DNA from: JAXMCI01 sp046349435
GTDB lineage: Bacteria > Pseudomonadota > Alphaproteobacteria > Dongiales > Dongiaceae
DNA length: 64,000 nt
NCBI GenBank assembly: GCA_046349435.1
Contig: JAXMCI010000027.1
Location: 32,851 to 96,850, forward strand
Direction: 5' to 3'
Made by a program: the position numbers and the translations under genes. The notes beneath the pieces were generated by a model. The model was not told the origin of the DNA and did not search any database. It saw only the letters and a list, made by a program, of their open reading frames with translations. Of the stretch, positions 34,921 to 43,508 are shown in pieces. How positions within the stretch are numbered: the stretch's first letter is position 1; each line of letters opens with the position of its first letter.

Positions 34921-35412
34921 CTACATCTTCGGCATCACCACCGTGTCGATCACGTGGATGACGCCGTTGGAGGCCATGACGTCGGCCCCGACCACGGTGG
35001 CGTTGTCGACCTTGACGCTGCCGCCGGTGCCGTCGATCACGAGCACGTCGCCCTCGACCGACTTGACCTCGCGCAGCTTGCCGGTGACGTCCTTGGCCAT
35101 CACCGCGCCGGGGACGACGTGGTAGGTCAGGATCGCCACCAGCTTCTCCTTGTTCTCCGGCTTCAGCAGCATCTCGACGGTGCCGGCCGGCAGCTTGGCG
35201 AAGGCGGCGTCAGTGGGCGCGAAGACGGTGAACGGCCCGGGGCCTTTCAGCGTGTCGACCAGGCCGGCCGCCTTCACCGCGGCGACCAGCGTGTTGAACT
35301 GACCGGCGCCGACCGCGGTGTCGACGATGTCGGCGGCCTTGGCCGCGCCGGCGGCGAGCCCGAGCGTGAGCGCGAGCGCGCCGGCCTTCATCATGCGGGA
35401 GATCGAGATCAT
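34921..35412 (-). CDS. Secreted fasciclin-domain protein
   Basis: A 163-residue exported protein: signal peptide to about residue 26 (ALALTLGLAAGAAKA), then one fasciclin domain. Visible motifs are FNTLVAAVKAAGLVDTLKGPGPFTVFAPTDAAFAKLP (H1-type box), LTYHVVPG, and ASNGVIHVIDTVVMP (the terminal H2-type box). Such proteins mediate adhesion or surface binding. The ATG at 35412 has an AGGAAG site; the open frame extends 19 codons further but those lack a start context. Two stacked hairpins follow the gene. Confidence 0.93.
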   Translation of the reverse strand: MISISRMMKAGALALTLGLAAGAAKAADIVDTAVGAGQFNTLVAAVKAAGLVDTLKGPGPFTVFAPTDAAFAKLPAGTVEMLLKPENKEKLVAILTYHVVPGAVMAKDVTGKLREVKSVEGDVLVIDGTGGSVKVDNATVVGADVMASNGVIHVIDTVVMPKM

Positions 35413-35524
35413 TGAAGTCTTCCTTCCTGGGGCTGGTTTGGAAGAGGGCGAGTTTGCGCCCGGTGACACAACCTAAGGTAAATGCCGTCGCGGCGGCGGC
35501 AAGCGGCTCACGCCAACGTGATGC

Positions 35525-36199
35525 TCAGGCCTCGCCGCGCGAGGCCGGGCTGCCGACCAGGGCGAGGAACTCGCGCCGGGTCGCCGGGTCGCTGCGGAAG
35601 GCGCCCAGCATGGTCGAGGTCACCATGCTGACGCCGGGCTTGTGCACGCCGCGCGTCGTCATGCATTCGTGCGCCGCCTCGATGACCACGCCGACGCCCT
35701 TCGGGCGCAGCACGTCGTTGAGGGTGCCGGCGATCTGGGCCGTCATCTTCTCCTGGATCTGCAGCCGCTTGGCGTAGACCTCGACGAGCCGCGCCAGCTT
35801 CGAGATGCCGATCACCCGCCGGTCCGGCAGGTAGGCGACATGGGCGCGGCCGATGATCGGGGCGAGGTGGTGCTCGCAGTGGCTCTCGAAGCGGATGTCG
35901 CGCAGCACCACCATCTCGTCATAGCCCTCGACCTCCTCGAAGGTGCGCTGCAGCAGCTCCACCGGGTCGGTGCGGTAGCCCTGAAAGAACTCCTCGTAGG
36001 CGCGGGCCACCCGGGCGGGGGTGTCGAGCAGGCCCTCGCGGGTCGGGTCGTCGCCGGCCCAGCGCAGCAGGGTGCGCACCGCGGCCTCGGCCTCGGCGCG
36101 GCTCGGCCGGCGCCCGGAGAGGGGATGCTCGGCGCAGCTGCAGGCCGCGTGCGGATCGCCGTGGCGGAGCGCGGGGGCGGGCAGGGTGGCGATTTCCAT
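35525..36199 (-). CDS. folE: GTP cyclohydrolase I
   Basis: A 224-residue enzyme converting GTP to 7,8-dihydroneopterin triphosphate, the first step of folate and pterin synthesis. Zinc ligands and catalytic residues are in RFESHCEHHLAPIIGRAHVAYLP and CMTTRGVHKPG; KLARLVEVYAKRLQIQEKMT is the conserved interface helix. About 35 extra N-terminal residues (with ACSCAEHP) precede the usual core. It lies between the fasciclin gene and rpoH, all on the minus strand. Confidence 0.96.
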   Translation of the reverse strand: MEIATLPAPALRHGDPHAACSCAEHPLSGRRPSRAEAEAAVRTLLRWAGDDPTREGLLDTPARVARAYEEFFQGYRTDPVELLQRTFEEVEGYDEMVVLRDIRFESHCEHHLAPIIGRAHVAYLPDRRVIGISKLARLVEVYAKRLQIQEKMTAQIAGTLNDVLRPKGVGVVIEAAHECMTTRGVHKPGVSMVTSTMLGAFRSDPATRREFLALVGSPASRGEA

Positions 36200-36242
36200 G
36201 GGACGGTTCCTCTCGAACGGGACGAAGGGGGATGGCGCTGCG

Positions 36243-37142
36243 TCAGGCGCGCAGCGACGCGGCGGGCGCGACCTGCTCGCGGGCCTGCAGGCAGGCGCGG
36301 ATCCGCTTCAGGGCGCGGGTCTCGAGCTGGCGGACCCGCTCCTTGGTGATGCCGAGCTCGTGGCCGAGCATCTCCAGCGAGGGTCGCGCCTCGTTGCCGG
36401 CGTCGGCGAGCCAGCGGCGCTCCAGGATCCGCTGCTCGCGGGGCGGCAGCTGGGTCAGCGCCTCGCGCAGCCAGCGCGAGCGGGCGGCGGCGTCGCGGGT
36501 GCCGACCACCACCTCCTCGGGCGACTGGCCGGGATCGGCGATCAGGTCGCCGAGCGCCGCGCCGTCCTCGTCGCCGACCGGCTGGTCGAGCGAGGTGTCG
36601 AAGCCGGACAGGCGCTGGTCGGCGCGCTCGATCTCCTCGACCGGCAGGCCGAGCGCGGCTGCCACCCGGGCGTTCACTACGTCGCGGCCGGCGCCGGGGT
36701 CGGCCGCCTCCTCGCGGCGCTGCAGCCGGCGGAGATTGAAGAACAGGGTGCGGCCGGCATTGGTGCTGCTCAGCCGCACCATCGACCAGCTGCGCACGAG
36801 GTAGTGCTGCACGCAGGCCCGCATCCAGTAGACCGCGAAGGTGCCGAAGCGGACATTGCGCTCGGGGTCGAAGCGGCGCGCGGCCTCCATCAGGCCGAGG
36901 CTAGCCTCCTGCAGCAGCTCGTCGGTCTCGCCGTAGCGGCGCGCCTGCCGCGCCACCGTGGCGGCGAGCCGCAGATAGGGCCGCACCAGCTCGCCCAGGG
37001 CCGTCTCGTCGCCGGCCTCGCGCCAGCGGCGGGCCAGCGCCTGCTCCCGTTCGGCCGAAAGCAGCGGCTCGGCCATGATCCGATCGACATAGCGGCGCAA
37101 CGCCCGGTCCTCGCCGCCTCCACGCTGTCCCCCGTCGCGCAT
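36243..37142 (-). CDS. rpoH: RNA polymerase sigma-32-type factor
   Basis: A 299-residue sigma-70-family factor of the heat-shock group. Region 2 has ELLQEASLGLMEAARRFDPERNVRFGTFAVYWMRACVQHYLVRSW, and the RpoH box reads RTLFFNLRRLQ. Region 4 has LTQLPPREQRILERRWL and the helix-turn-helix LEMLGHELGITKERVRQLETRALKRI. Alphaproteobacteria often carry several rpoH genes, with RpoH2 serving oxidative or light stress. The neighbouring LOV photosensor kinase makes such a role attractive here, but this is inference. GGGAGGAGC precedes the ATG. Confidence 0.93.
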   Translation of the reverse strand: MRDGGQRGGGEDRALRRYVDRIMAEPLLSAEREQALARRWREAGDETALGELVRPYLRLAATVARQARRYGETDELLQEASLGLMEAARRFDPERNVRFGTFAVYWMRACVQHYLVRSWSMVRLSSTNAGRTLFFNLRRLQRREEAADPGAGRDVVNARVAAALGLPVEEIERADQRLSGFDTSLDQPVGDEDGAALGDLIADPGQSPEEVVVGTRDAAARSRWLREALTQLPPREQRILERRWLADAGNEARPSLEMLGHELGITKERVRQLETRALKRIRACLQAREQVAPAASLRA

Positions 37143-37160
37143 CCTGCTCCTCCCTTAAGG

Positions 37161-37217
37161 TAGCGACTAACAACTATTGTGGCTCGATACCATTGTCAAG
37201 AAGGTATCGGGTCGCTA
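37161..37217. promoter_or_regulatory. Nested dyad symmetry in the rpoH-marR divergent region
   Basis: TAGCGAC (37161-37167) pairs with GTCGCTA (37211-37217), and inside it CGATACC (37185-37191) pairs with GGTATCG (37203-37209). The inner dyad straddles the overlapping -35 boxes of both genes, a layout typical of a regulator that controls itself and its divergent neighbour. The MarR protein encoded next door is the obvious candidate. Confidence 0.5.
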
Positions 37218-37221
37218 TTTT
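37193..37221 (+). promoter_or_regulatory. Probable promoter of the MarR gene, overlapping the rpoH -35
   Basis: TTGTCA (37193-37198) and TATTTT (37216-37221) are spaced by exactly 17 bases. The expected start of transcription is near 37228, two bases before ATG 37230, so the message may be leaderless. On the other strand TTGACA (37199-37194) is a perfect -35 for rpoH, overlapping this one, though its -10 is not clear. Confidence 0.5.
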
Positions 37222-37229
37222 CAGTGTCC

Positions 37230-37700
37230 ATGGCGCCTGCGGCTCGTTCCGATGCGGTCGGGATCGCCGAGCTGCTCGATCAGGTGGCTCGGGCGGCGTT
37301 CAATCTCGGCTTCGGCGGCGGCCTCAACCCGGCGCAGTGGGCGGCGCTCCGCTATTTCCGCCGCGCCTCGCGCATGGCGCGCACCCCGGGCGGCTTCGCC
37401 GGCTTCCAGGGCACCACCAAGGGCACCGCCTCGCAGACCGTCGGTGCGCTGGTCGCCAAGGGCTTGCTCGCGCCGGCGGCCGAGCAGCGCGATCGCCGCA
37501 CCCGGCTGCTCGAGCTGACCCCGGCCGGGCTGGAGATGTTGCGCCGCGATCCGCTCTTCGCGGTCGCCGAGGCGATCGAGCGGCTGCCCGCCGACCAGCA
37601 GCGCTCGCTGTCGGCGATCCTCGAGCAGCTGCTGCGCGGGCTGCTCGAGCAGCGGCGCGGCGAGGAGGGGGTCAGGCCGGGGGCGGATTCGGCGGCGTGA
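37230..37700 (+). CDS. MarR-family transcriptional regulator
   Basis: A 156-residue winged-helix regulator: AALRYFRRASRMARTPGGFAGF, then the recognition helix GTTKGTASQTVGALVAKGLLA and the wing QRDRRTRLLELTPAGLEML. Such proteins respond to small phenolic ligands or oxidants and repress nearby genes. The ATG at 37230 has no ribosome binding site and lies just after a promoter, consistent with a leaderless message; a GTG at 37179 would lie upstream of the promoter and is less likely. Divergent from rpoH; its end overlaps the response regulator end. Confidence 0.9.
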   Translation: MAPAARSDAVGIAELLDQVARAAFNLGFGGGLNPAQWAALRYFRRASRMARTPGGFAGFQGTTKGTASQTVGALVAKGLLAPAAEQRDRRTRLLELTPAGLEMLRRDPLFAVAEAIERLPADQQRSLSAILEQLLRGLLEQRRGEEGVRPGADSAA

Positions 37701-38061
37701 GGCTGTCCTCGACCGCCGCGATCAGGTCTTCCTTCTCGAACGGCTTGTAGATCACCGCCGCCGCGCCGAAGGCGCCGGCCAGCGAGGCGCCGTAGGCGAG
37801 CGGTGCGTCGGGCGCCCCGCCGGTCAGCACCACCACCGGCAGCTCGGGCCGGGTCTCGCGCAGCCGCTTCAGGATCTCGATGCCGTCGGGCCGCGCCATC
37901 CAGACGTCGGTCACCACCAGGTCGAACCGGCCGCCCTCGATCGCCGCCAGCGCCGCGCTGCCGTCGCCATGCGCGCTCACCCGGTGGCCCCGGGATTCGA
38001 GGATGGCGCGCACCGCCGCCAGCACGCCCGGGTCGTCGTCGATGACGACGATGTCAGCCAA
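37672..38061 (-). CDS. Receiver-only response regulator
   Basis: A 129-residue single receiver domain: VVIDDDPGVLAAV (acidic pair), DLVVTDVWMARPDGIEIL (phosphorylated aspartate in TDVW), VVVLTGGAP (threonine) and VIYKPFEKEDLI (lysine). There is no output domain, so it must act through another protein. The start is a TTG at 38061 within the last codons of the kinase gene, after GGGAGAGG; the overlap is 8 bases. It is the evident partner of the LOV kinase. Confidence 0.92.
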   Translation of the reverse strand: MADIVVIDDDPGVLAAVRAILESRGHRVSAHGDGSAALAAIEGGRFDLVVTDVWMARPDGIEILKRLRETRPELPVVVLTGGAPDAPLAYGASLAGAFGAAAVIYKPFEKEDLIAAVEDSLTPPNPPPA

Positions 38062-39199
38062 TCGCCTCTCCCTTGCTCGCCGGCAGCACCGGCAGGCTGA
38101 GCTCCATCCGGGTGCCGGACCCGGGGGCGCTCTGCACGGCGATGCTGCCCCCCCAGCTTTCGACCAGCTCGCGCACGATGGCAAGGCCGAGGCCGGTGCC
38201 GCCGCGCCTGAGCCGGGTCGAGAAGAACGGCTCGAAGGCGCGGGCCCGGGTGGCGGCGTCCATGCCGACGCCGTCGTCCGCCACGGCGAGCAGCAGCCGC
38301 CGGCCGTCCGGGCCATCCATGGCCTGCAGGCCGATCGCGATGGTGCCGTCCGCGGCGGTGGCGTCCCGGGCATTGCCGATCAGGTTGAGCGCCACCCGCT
38401 CGATCGCCGCCGCCTCGGCGCGGATGCGGTCGGGCAGCTCGGGGATGTCGCACTCCAGCCGCCGCCCGCCCAGCGTGGCGCGCGCCATGGCGACGGCCCG
38501 GCGCAGGGCAGGGGCCACGACGGCCCCGGGAACGGCGGCCGGCTCGGGCCGGGCGAAGGAGAGCACGTCGCGCATCAGCTCGCGGGCGCGCCGGCCGCTG
38601 TCGCGCACGATGCCGAGATGCTCGCGCAGCGCGGGGTCGAGATCGCCGCGCTCCAGCGCCAGGTCGGTCAGCGTGATCACCGGCTGCACGAGGTTGTGGA
38701 TCTCGTGGGCCAGCCCGGCCGCGAGCCGCCCGGTCGCCTCCATGGCGCTGCGCCGCTGTGCTGCCGCGGCGCGGCGGCGGTCCTCGGTGACGTCGCGCTG
38801 CAAGGCCAGGAAGGCGGTGAGGCGGCCGGCCGCGTCGTGCACCGGCGCGACCGCCAGCTGGTTCCAGAAGGCCGTGCCGTCGCGGCGATAGTTGAGCAGG
38901 TCGACGGTGATCGGCCGGCGCTCGGCGATGGCGGCGCGCAGCGCGGCGACGGCGGCGGGGTCGGTCTCGGGGCCCTGCAGGAAGCGGCAGTTGCGCCCGA
39001 GCGCCGCCTCGCGCGCGTAGCCGGTGGTGGCGACGAAGGCGTCGTTGACGTAGAGCAGCGGCATGTCCGGCGCGAAGGGGTCGGCGACCGCGACGCTGAT
39101 CGGGCAGGAATCGACCACCGCGGCGAGCAGCTTGTCGCTGAGGACGGCCGCCGGGAAGGCGGCGCCGAGATCGACCGGGACGGCGCGGATCGGGTCCAA
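38054..39199 (-). CDS. LOV-domain (blue-light) sensor histidine kinase
   Basis: About 381 residues, soluble. The N-terminal sensor holds the LOV signature GRNCRFLQGPETD, whose cysteine forms the light-driven flavin adduct. NYRRDGTAFWNQLAVAPVHD and LALQRDVTEDR complete the LOV core. The kinase core has the H-box GLAHEIHNLVQPVITL, N-box NLIGNARDAT, DDGVGMD, FEPFFSTR and GGTGLGLAIV. FMN and light responsiveness are predicted from the motif. TTG 39199, 9 bases after AAGGAG, is preferred; a GTG at 39244 without a ribosome binding site would add 15 residues. It is coupled to a receiver-only regulator. Confidence 0.93.
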   Translation of the reverse strand: MDPIRAVPVDLGAAFPAAVLSDKLLAAVVDSCPISVAVADPFAPDMPLLYVNDAFVATTGYAREAALGRNCRFLQGPETDPAAVAALRAAIAERRPITVDLLNYRRDGTAFWNQLAVAPVHDAAGRLTAFLALQRDVTEDRRRAAAAQRRSAMEATGRLAAGLAHEIHNLVQPVITLTDLALERGDLDPALREHLGIVRDSGRRARELMRDVLSFARPEPAAVPGAVVAPALRRAVAMARATLGGRRLECDIPELPDRIRAEAAAIERVALNLIGNARDATAADGTIAIGLQAMDGPDGRRLLLAVADDGVGMDAATRARAFEPFFSTRLRRGGTGLGLAIVRELVESWGGSIAVQSAPGSGTRMELSLPVLPASKGEAIG

Positions 39200-39295
39200 G
39201 GGGTCTCGCTCCTTCGCTGGCCGCACGGGCGACGGCGCGCCCACTAAGGTGGCGCGGCGACGGGCAAAGTCCAGCCCAGGCGGCTCAGGACCGGC

Positions 39296-39610
39296 TCAGG
39301 ATCTGCGCAGCGACAGGATGTAGGCGGCGAGGTCGTCGATCTCGCTGTTGGCCAGCGGCGGGTTCGGCATCGGCGGATGCGGCTTGGCGAGGAAGCCGCG
39401 GATGCGCTCCGGCGTCATCTTCGGGTCGGCGGCGATCGCCGCGAAGCTCGGCGCCGTGTCGGATCCCGGGCCGCCCGCCTCGACGACGTGACAGCTCGTG
39501 CACCAGTGCCGGGCGAGCACGTGGCCGTTGGCGGCGTCGCCCTGGGCGCGCGCCGCCACGGGAGCAAGCAAGAGCGCCATCGGGATCGCGATCGCAGCAG
39601 CGCGGTTCAT
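39296..39610 (-). CDS. Small periplasmic cytochrome c
   Basis: A 104-residue class-I cytochrome c. Signal peptide MNRAAAIAIPMALLLAPVAARA, then heme attachment in HWCTSCHVVEAG (CxxCH) and an axial methionine probably in PKMTP or HPPMPNPPL. IDDLAAYILSLRR is the usual terminal helix. It would carry one electron in the periplasm; partner unknown. It ends about 95 bases before the LOV kinase gene. Confidence 0.93.
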   Translation of the reverse strand: MNRAAAIAIPMALLLAPVAARAQGDAANGHVLARHWCTSCHVVEAGGPGSDTAPSFAAIAADPKMTPERIRGFLAKPHPPMPNPPLANSEIDDLAAYILSLRRS

Positions 39611-39678
39611 GCCGCCAAGACTGACCCAGCGGCCGGCTCTTGGGAAGAGGGAGCGGCGGCTTGCCGCGCCGGAAGGCG

Positions 39679-41697
39679 CTAGCAACCGGGCGGGAAGGAA
39701 GAGTAACGGGTTCCGACCGACCGCCCCGCCGTCGTGCGGACCAGGTTTGCAGCCGCGGGTGGCGAGACCGCGGCGCCCCCGGCTTGAGGGCGGCAGCCCT
39801 CCAGCCTTGCGGTTTTCACCGGCGGCAGCGACGCTTTCGTCCACAGCGTCACGATGGCGCCGAGCGCCGACAAGCGCCATTGCCGCGCGCGCCGGAACTC
39901 GGGATCGGCGTCCATCAGCCCGGGGATCTGCGCGAAGGCGGCGTAGTTCCACAGCCCGCTGTACTCCGGCGAGCCGGGCGGGAAATCGATGAACACGACC
40001 GTATCGGCCGTCGTCCTCTGCCGCCAGGCGGCAAAGGCGCGGCGGACGCCCTCGGCATCGTAGACATCGCCGCGGAAAACCCACTCGTCGCGATCCTTGC
40101 GCCGGAAGCGCTCGCGATAGGTCCAGCGGAAGAACGCCTTGGCCGGCTCGGTTCCGAAGCCGGCGAGGGATGCTGCATCGGCCGCGAGCGGGAGGTAGGC
40201 GTCGGCGATGTCGAGAGTGCTCGTCGCCTCGCCGCGATGGCCCCTCTGCGGCGAATGACCGGGCGCGATCATCGCCGGCAGCTGCAGGGCGGCCAGGGTG
40301 AGTGCGGCGACACCGGCAAGCCGGCTTGCGGCGGGCCCGGTCCGCCAGCCGATCGCGGAAACCAGCCCGACCGCGGCGGTGACCCAGACGAGCGCGATCC
40401 AGCTGTGCAGGAACCGGCTCATCGCGTAGGAGAAGGCGATATTGAGGGTCGCGGCGATCAGCACGAACATGAAGATGCCGAGGCCGCCCGGCCGCCATCG
40501 CCGGACGGTCGCGGCGGCGGCAGCCACGAGCACCGCCACCAGCGCGGCGCTCCACGAGCCGACGTGATAATCCGCGGCCGCCGTGCCGAGATAGAAGGAG
40601 GCCGTGTCGAGGATGCTGCCGCGGCGCGCCGGATGCCACCCCGGCAGGTTGTAGGCGACGAACAAGGCCAAGCGTTGTGGCAGAAGCCAGGATATTGCGA
40701 TCGGCACGGCGAGCCAGTGCAGCATTACCCGGAATCGCGGGCCGAGAAGCCGCGCCGCCTCGCCGCGGACCGAGCGCCAGCCGAGGAGCAGCCGGCCGGC
40801 GAGCAGAGCGAAGGCAACGGTCGTCAGGTTGTATGGCGGATAGAGCCCGACGCTCCTGCCGGCGATCTCGAGCGGCGCCGGCCTGATCGCGAAGATCGCC
40901 GCTGGCACGAGCAACGCCAGCAGCACGAGCCAGTTCGGCTTGTGGCGGAACTGACGCTGAGCCCAGTCCCGCCAGGGCACAGCGCGGACGAATTCCCGCC
41001 CACGCTCCCACAGCTCGCGATGGCGGTCGACCAGCTCCGCCACCGTCAGCCCGATGACGGCGAGCGTCCAGTAGTTGTATTTCTCGAAGAACAGCAGCGT
41101 CAGGGTGATGGCGAGCCAGCGCCAGGTCCGGATGCTCTGGTCCTGCCGGCTGGCTACGTACAGGTAGAAGACCAGCATGGTCAGGCCGGCGCCGAGACTC
41201 TCCAGCATGACGTCGGCGGCGAAGGCCCGATGCGCCGGGCTGGCCAGCACCATTGCGGCGGCCAGCAAGCCGGCCGCGTTGCCGCTGGCTGGGCTGATCC
41301 GTCGGGCGAGCAGGAACGCGCAGGTCGCCGTCATGACGAAGCCGACAAGGCTCGGCAGGACCGCCAACCGCCAGTCCGGCCCGCCGATGGCCAGGATGAG
41401 CGAGGCGAACAGGCCATGGATCGGCGGCCATGTCTTGGACCGCAGCAGCGTCGCGACGAAGTCGACCGGGCTGGCGTGGCGGATGGCGAGCGCGAGATCG
41501 AGTGCGAACTCGTAGTGGGCGTTGCGATCGTTGATGATGCCGTTCCAGCGCTGGCGCGCCTGGTCGAGGAAGAGATGGTATTGCCAACCGGCGACGATCA
41601 GGGCCGCCACGGCCGTGCCGACCGCCGGCCAGACCTCCCATTTGCTGCCCGCCCCTCGCGCCACGTCGACGCCCCCCGTCTTCCGGCCCGACATCAT
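39679..41697 (-). CDS. Large polytopic membrane protein, GT39/ArnT-like glycosyltransferase
   Basis: About 672 residues with some twelve hydrophobic spans. The loop after the first span reads WNGIINDRNAHYEFALDLALAI, with an acidic pattern like the periplasmic DE loop of lipid-linked-sugar transferases (ArnT/PMT/GT39 type). VMLESLGAGLTMLVFYLYV and LFFEKYNYWTLAVIGLTV fit the same architecture. The last 150 residues are a soluble periplasmic-type domain. Two ATGs (41697, 41694) are the best starts; a GTG at 41751 is possible. Somewhat less GC-rich than its neighbours. Function inferred from fold only. Confidence 0.75.
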   Translation of the reverse strand: MMSGRKTGGVDVARGAGSKWEVWPAVGTAVAALIVAGWQYHLFLDQARQRWNGIINDRNAHYEFALDLALAIRHASPVDFVATLLRSKTWPPIHGLFASLILAIGGPDWRLAVLPSLVGFVMTATCAFLLARRISPASGNAAGLLAAAMVLASPAHRAFAADVMLESLGAGLTMLVFYLYVASRQDQSIRTWRWLAITLTLLFFEKYNYWTLAVIGLTVAELVDRHRELWERGREFVRAVPWRDWAQRQFRHKPNWLVLLALLVPAAIFAIRPAPLEIAGRSVGLYPPYNLTTVAFALLAGRLLLGWRSVRGEAARLLGPRFRVMLHWLAVPIAISWLLPQRLALFVAYNLPGWHPARRGSILDTASFYLGTAAADYHVGSWSAALVAVLVAAAAATVRRWRPGGLGIFMFVLIAATLNIAFSYAMSRFLHSWIALVWVTAAVGLVSAIGWRTGPAASRLAGVAALTLAALQLPAMIAPGHSPQRGHRGEATSTLDIADAYLPLAADAASLAGFGTEPAKAFFRWTYRERFRRKDRDEWVFRGDVYDAEGVRRAFAAWRQRTTADTVVFIDFPPGSPEYSGLWNYAAFAQIPGLMDADPEFRRARQWRLSALGAIVTLWTKASLPPVKTARLEGCRPQAGGAAVSPPAAANLVRTTAGRSVGTRYSSFPPGC

Positions 41698-42140
41698 TCT
41701 TGCAGCGGTCGATGGCCGCGGCAAATGCGCGGGCTTGCTCGTCGTCGACACTGTCGGGACGATGGGTTCCGACCCCCGGCCTGGATCAGCCGGTCCGGAT
41801 CAGGCAGAGACCGGCAAGCCGCCCTGAGCCGTCACACCGTGGAACGAAGCCCCTGGCTTCGGGAAATCGCGGGTGCCAGCCCCCGGGGGGCGTGAGCCCG
41901 CGTTCCATTCCGGCGATGCCGCCTTGCCGGCGCGTGTCCTTCGCGAGCCGAACGGACCGCTGGCCGATCGCCGCGCCGCGCCCCGTAAGGATTGGCTCAA
42001 GCAACATCCTCGGATCCTGTCTTCAAAAGCGCGCACGAATTTTCGTTGCCGCCGTCGCCCTCGCCGCTACAAGGCTTTGGTTGCGGCGATATGGGTCCAC
42101 GACCCAGACCGGCCGGCGCCGAAACGGAGGAGCGATCCCG
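41698..42140. other. 443-bp intergenic region
   Basis: No gene is supported here. It holds a small hairpin (CGAAGCC-CCT-GGCTTCG, near 41844) and, near its right end, an AT-richer patch around 42020-42050 (ACGAATTTTCGT) that may carry the promoter for the gene at 42141. The ACGGAGGAG at 42124 is that gene's ribosome binding site. Nothing else stands out. Confidence 0.4.
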
Positions 42141-42455
42141 ATGACGATGAAGCCGATCACCGACAAGGCCGAGGTGTCGATCGACTTTCCGGACAAGGCC
42201 TATATGGGCTCCTTCGGCCGGGGCAGCGCCTACGAGGCGCATGCCGACGAGGCCGGCATCGTGCTCAAGCTGGCCCGGCACGGCGGCGAGAAGCGCGTCG
42301 TCGAGCTGCACCTGCACTACTACCTGCTGGCCGAGATCGTCGCCGAGCTGGCCCGCTCGGTGAAGCATCGTCCGCCGATCGACACCGCCCACCGCGAGCC
42401 CCTGCAGGAAGCCGTCGCGGCGCTCCAGGCCGCGCTGGAGAAGCGAAAGGGCTGA
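42141..42455 (+). CDS. Small conserved-looking hypothetical protein
   Basis: A 104-residue protein of unknown function. It has no signal peptide and no membrane span. The first half looks like beta strands (AEVSIDFPDKAYMGSFGRG, AGIVLKLARHGGEKRVVELHLHYY) and the second half is a helix (LAEIVAELARSVKHRPPID, LQEAVAALQAALEKRKG). The GGAGGAG site 9 bases before the ATG and normal codon use support it as a real gene. Single-gene unit. Confidence 0.75.
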   Translation: MTMKPITDKAEVSIDFPDKAYMGSFGRGSAYEAHADEAGIVLKLARHGGEKRVVELHLHYYLLAEIVAELARSVKHRPPIDTAHREPLQEAVAALQAALEKRKG

Positions 42456-42590
42456 CCCGGCCCCCCGGATCGGCCGGCCGCGGCCCCGCCCGGCGCGCGC
42501 ACCCTGCATGCAGGAATAGCAGCGGGTCGGCACGGCCGGCGCTGCTAGGATCGGCCGCGTCCCTGGCATCCGCGCGGTCCGCTCACCTCG

Positions 42591-43508
42591 ATGTCGAACA
42601 CGGAAGCGATGGCGTCCCGCCGGTTCGGCGGCGAGTCGATGGCCCGCGCCGTGCTCTTCATGGGCCTCTCCGTCTGCATGTTCGCGGCGCTCAATGCGAC
42701 GGTGAAGCTGCTCGCGGAGCGCTACTCCTTCCCCGAGGTCTTCTGGATGCGCTATGCCGGGCACACCGTCATTTGCTTGGCGGTGTTCCTGCCCCAGCGC
42801 GGCCTGGCGGTGTTCCAGACCCGCCAGCTCGGCCTGCATGCGGTGCGAGCCGTGCTGCTGTTCGGCTGCTCGGCCTTCATGTTCCTCGGCCTGCGCATGC
42901 TGCCGCTGCCGACCGCGACGGCGATCACCTTCGTCAGCCCGATCCTGGTCACCGCCCTGTCGGTGCCGCTGCTGCGCGAGCGGGTCGGGCCGCGGCGCTG
43001 GACGGCCGTCGCGGTGGGCTTCCTCGGCGCGCTGGTGATCATCCGGCCGAGCCCGGACCTGATCCAGTGGGGCGCCGTGCTGGTGCTGCTCGACGCCTTC
43101 TTCTACGCCCTCTACCAGATCCTCTCGCGCAAGGCCGGCAGCCGCGACCCGGCCGAGGTCTTGATCACCCTGGTCGGGGTCGGCGGCGTGCTGCTCGCCA
43201 CGCCGCTGCTGCTCTTCGCCGACATCACCATCCCGACCAGCGCGCGCGACATCGCGCTGTTCCTCACCATCGGGCTGTGGGGCCTGCTCGGGCACTATTT
43301 CGTGATCCGCGCCCTGCAATGGGGCTCGGCCTCGGCGGTGGCGCCGCTCGGCTATGGCGAGCTGATCGGCTCGACCATCCTCGGCTGGGTGATCTTCGCC
43401 GAGTTTCCCGACGCCTGGAGCTGGCTCGGGGCGGCCCTGATCATCGCCAGCGGCCTCTACATCGTCCGCCGCGAGCAGCAGCTGCGCCGGCTCAGAGCCG
43501 CCCGCTGA
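42591..43508 (+). CDS. EamA/DMT family transporter
   Basis: A 305-residue ten-span exporter of the drug/metabolite superfamily. Two EamA repeats: MARAVLFMGLSVCMFAALNATVKLLAERYSF opens the first (EVFWMRY is the typical loop), WGAVLVLLDAFFYALYQILSRKAG the second, with PLGYGELIGSTILGWVIFAEFP near the end. Substrate unknown. Its 3 prime end overlaps the convergent Clp-like gene by 17 bases. Confidence 0.93.
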   Translation: MSNTEAMASRRFGGESMARAVLFMGLSVCMFAALNATVKLLAERYSFPEVFWMRYAGHTVICLAVFLPQRGLAVFQTRQLGLHAVRAVLLFGCSAFMFLGLRMLPLPTATAITFVSPILVTALSVPLLRERVGPRRWTAVAVGFLGALVIIRPSPDLIQWGAVLVLLDAFFYALYQILSRKAGSRDPAEVLITLVGVGGVLLATPLLLFADITIPTSARDIALFLTIGLWGLLGHYFVIRALQWGSASAVAPLGYGELIGSTILGWVIFAEFPDAWSWLGAALIIASGLYIVRREQQLRRLRAAR

